In this document: in pieces, positions 61,125 through 64,000 of the stretch
Layout: every line of letters starts with the position of its first letter
Position numbering within the stretch: position 1 is the stretch's first letter
Source: Ignelater luminosus
Lineage: Eukaryota; Arthropoda; Insecta; Coleoptera; Elateridae
DNA: 64,000 nucleotides
NCBI GenBank assembly: GCA_011009095.1
Contig: VTPC01089669.1
Span: forward strand, 558,001 to 622,000
Direction of reading: 5' to 3'
Notes under the pieces: model-generated
Database searches by the model: none
Told to the model about the DNA's origin: nothing
What the model saw: only the letters and a program-made list of their open reading frames with translations
Position numbers and translations under genes: made by a program

Positions 61125-64000
61125 ATGGGAAACAATAAAAAAAAGTTGGTATCTGCCAATGATAAACAGTCAGAGAACAACGAAGCTAATGAAAACCGAT
61201 CAACACAAGATAGTAAAGGAGCACGGCCTAAGATCTTTGCTGAAAGGCCACCTCGAATGGAACAAAAATTTCAATGTCGTCTTACAAAACAACAAGAGAT
61301 GCAAGAATTCTTAGACCAACAAAGCAGTTCACAAAATGAAAAGTTTGAATCTCGAAAGCTGATTTCAACACTTCCACTTCCACCAGGCTTGGTAACTATG
61401 CATGTTCATAATTAGACAAGCACAGGGCTCAGAGCAATATTCAGTCAAAAAATATGGAAACAGTGACAATGATCATTAAAATGAGATACAAAAAAAGTGA
61501 TGCTTTGGATCATAATTCACATGTAATACACATGTGTTGTTTTAAGTTTAAATTTATTGTTAGTACATCAATTACCTATACAACCCTAAGGTACCCTGAT
61601 TGTGCCCTGCCCCCCACGAATTTAATTTGGGCGATCTTGCAGGTAAATCATTGTTTCGTTTTCATGAGATTATGTGAACTGGCAACACCTTCATAGTATA
61701 TGTTGTTTCTTTCCCTTTCCTGTTCAAACCACAAAGCCTGTGTGTGTCAGGAAGGGTTAATAAAAACCAATTGGCACACACAAACCAAACAAACATATTC
61801 AATAAATTTAATATACTGTCACACAGAAGACAAAACGTCGGGAAGACCTGTGTAGAATTTAGTGACAAAATGCATCATTAAAGTTGCCTAGTATAAGAAA
61901 AAGATAATTAATTATATTTGAGGCAAGTTGCATGCAGAACAATGGTTATTGCGTTCACGTTTAGTTTTGATTAGTAAGTCTGAGAACTAAAAGTACTATG
62001 CTCACAATAAAAGAGTAAATAGGTATAGTTTATTCTGAGTTATTTCATATACTTTAAGCCATGCTTAAAATGATTGGCTCTACAAGCGGTTGTAAATTTA
62101 AACTTCACTTTTACAATAACCAATTATTATGATCTGTATACTTTTACATCCTTGAAAAGCTATGTATGCAGACCTACAACCACTTCAAAAGGAGTATAGG
62201 GTTAGTAATAGGATTTAAGGTGTTTATTGCCACTTAAAACGTTTATTTGAATTACAGTGAGATGTACTATACTTTCAGTGACTTTGATCAAAAATAGCGA
62301 CTTTTACATGAAAAAGTTACTCGCTCTGAGCCCTGCAAGTATATATAAAAATCAATGGTTAGAGTATAGTTATATGCGGAAAAACGAAATTTTGTACAGG
62401 CTTGAACTAAAGTAATGCACCACCTCAAAGTTTAATAAAACCTGATTTTGCTAGGGATCGGAAAAGTGTAATACTTGAATAATGTTCTGTACATTTCTTT
62501 CTAAATCAATATTTATCACTTAGATCTTAACTTGAAAATTTTATTAAATTTCAAGACAGTGCACTGCTTTTGTCCAATACTGTACATTAAATATAGCTGC
62601 AATACAATTTTATTCTTCAATTATTCTATTCAATGAAAATGTTGCTTTTAACCATTGACATTAATAAAAAGTTATTTCGAAATATTTTTTGTCATATAAT
62701 GATGATTATATTAATTAAAAAATTTAATTTTTAGGGTATGGTAAAGAATCAACAGTCTTATTCACAAGTTGTTCAAAAAGATCTTATCAAAGTAAAACCT
62801 ATAGAAGTCATTCAAGAGAACACTAATGAAAATAAACAGTCATCTCAGGCAAGTGCTTCTACTACAAATGCTGAACATACTATTCCTGTAGTCAAGTATA
62901 TAAGCCGTCCTATTGTTCCTAGTGCTAGTGGTATGGCTTCTATGTATATGTTTAGATATCAACCACCTTTTTATCCCACCATGTACAGACAACCAATTTC
63001 TGGGTTCAACTATATATCACGACCTGTAAACCCTATTCCAATTCATAACCATCCACAACAAATAATTATTAGAGATTGTAATGGTAAACCTACTTTGATT
63101 AATATTTCTTACTTGGCACAATCAAGCAATCCTGACATTAATAATATAACCAACGTTGTTCATACACAACCAGTTACATATTCTGCTGCATTCAATACAA
63201 AGTTTCCACCATCTCAGCAAACTAATGTTGTTTATAATATACCTAGAATACAACAGTACTGTAATGTAAAGTCACATGCTTGTTTGCAACAATCACAAGA
63301 CAATCAACAAACTATAAATGCAATCAATATAATCCAGCAGAGACCCTTTCACAGTATAATTAATATTCAACCTGTTACTGAAGTAGTAAATACTGCTCAC
63401 ACTGATGATATTCCCACTGTTAGTATTAATGACAAAGCTGATGATGTGATAATAACCAGAACGGCCAAAACCATGACTTATTCACCACTTTTTTCTGTTG
63501 TAAACTGTAATTCTTTTTCCATTATCTGTCACAATGAAATTTGCTCCTATAATAGTGAAAAACCTCACAATTCACTGCAGTTTTCTCCAGTTAAGAAACC
63601 CTTTATGGCACTTTCAATGTTAAGTGCAATATGTGTACATTATGGAAAAATCCTTCCAGTCATTCCAATGTTTCCATGTTGCATTAAAGTATACAATAAC
63701 TTTGCATGCCCTAAATGTAAATTTTGTATTGAATTCATGCGAGGTATAATATCTGAATTTAGCGCAATGAGAGCCATACCCAAAGGAAATTTCAGAATTG
63801 CTACTTTGTATGACATACTAACAAGAAGTGCTTCCATATGTACTATTGCAAACTTACTAACAAGTAGAGATTCCTTAATCCCTTATAAATATCAATATCC
63901 ACATGATGATTTGAAAGAACAGCCTTGGTTCTCAGATCTACAAAGATTGCTTTTGACATTTTTATTAGATCAAGATAAATATCACCACAATCGTGAACAT
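61125..64000 (+). CDS. Unrecognised Q/N-rich protein, runs off the window
   Basis: Exon 1 coding part 61125-61391 (89 codons, ends STLPLPPGL at donor gtaact) joins exon 2 at 62735 after a 1.3-kb intron (acceptor tttttag) in phase 0. Exon 2 stays open for 422 codons to the window edge, giving at least 511 residues. The N-terminus is hydrophilic (MGNNKKKL, then a KIFAERPPRMEQKFQCRL block). The middle is rich in Gln, Asn, Ile and Pro without predicted repeats. From about residue 390 it becomes denser in hydrophobic residues, with a Cys cluster (PMFPCCIKVYNNFACPKCKF) and QPWFSDLQRLLLTFLLDQD. I do not recognise the family. The length of the open frame argues strongly for a real gene. The start ATG is the first after the acceptor at 61113. 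Confidence 0.85.

Noticed and set aside
1-64000. CRISPR array, bacterial operon or known defence system
   Set aside because: No regularly spaced repeats or prokaryotic gene organisation were seen. Multi-exon genes and insect transposons show that this is nuclear eukaryotic DNA.

Overview
This is an AT-rich, intron-containing eukaryotic window. Protein content (an FKBP2-type ER immunophilin, an alpha-arrestin, CD2BP2, SPTLC1), short GT-AG introns and the mix of transposons (R1-like and jockey/CR1-like LINEs, Ty3/gypsy, P element, hAT, pogo/Tc1-mariner) all point to an insect. A holometabolous insect such as a hymenopteran or beetle is my guess, but I cannot fix the order from sequence alone.

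Layout. 0.4-2.5 kb: decayed R1-clade-like LINE. 3.47-4.02 kb (-): three-exon FKBP2. 5.3-6.0 kb (-): P-element transposase relic. 8.46-10.2 kb (+): complete seven-exon arrestin-domain gene. 10.6-13.4 kb: a 495-bp foldback element and a LINE relic split by a TA-flanked MITE. 15.45 kb: pogo-like MITE. 16.97-18.17 kb (-): complete four-exon CD2BP2. 18.39-19.79 kb: non-autonomous hAT element with a perfect 8-bp target duplication. 20.4 kb: palindromic hAT MITE, also with a perfect duplication. 22.16-32.15 kb (+): VWC-domain single-pass membrane protein (DGCR2/IDD-like), 5' exon not found. 32-52 kb: about 20 kb without a host gene that I can recognise, filled with nested TA-flanked elements plus Myb/SANT, LINE, hAT and gypsy relics. 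52.08-59.15 kb (-): most of SPTLC1, N-terminal exons uncertain. 61.1 kb to the window end (+): an unrecognised, long, Q/N-rich open gene that runs off the window.

The host genes are ordinary housekeeping or signalling genes acting in different compartments: ER folding, cargo trafficking, splicing, cell surface and sphingolipid synthesis. No operon-like or shared-pathway logic is visible. I see no CRISPR, bacterial or novel defence system. The most unusual content is the layered transposon record and the unidentified gene at the right edge. All coordinates and frames were derived by reading the sequence by hand.
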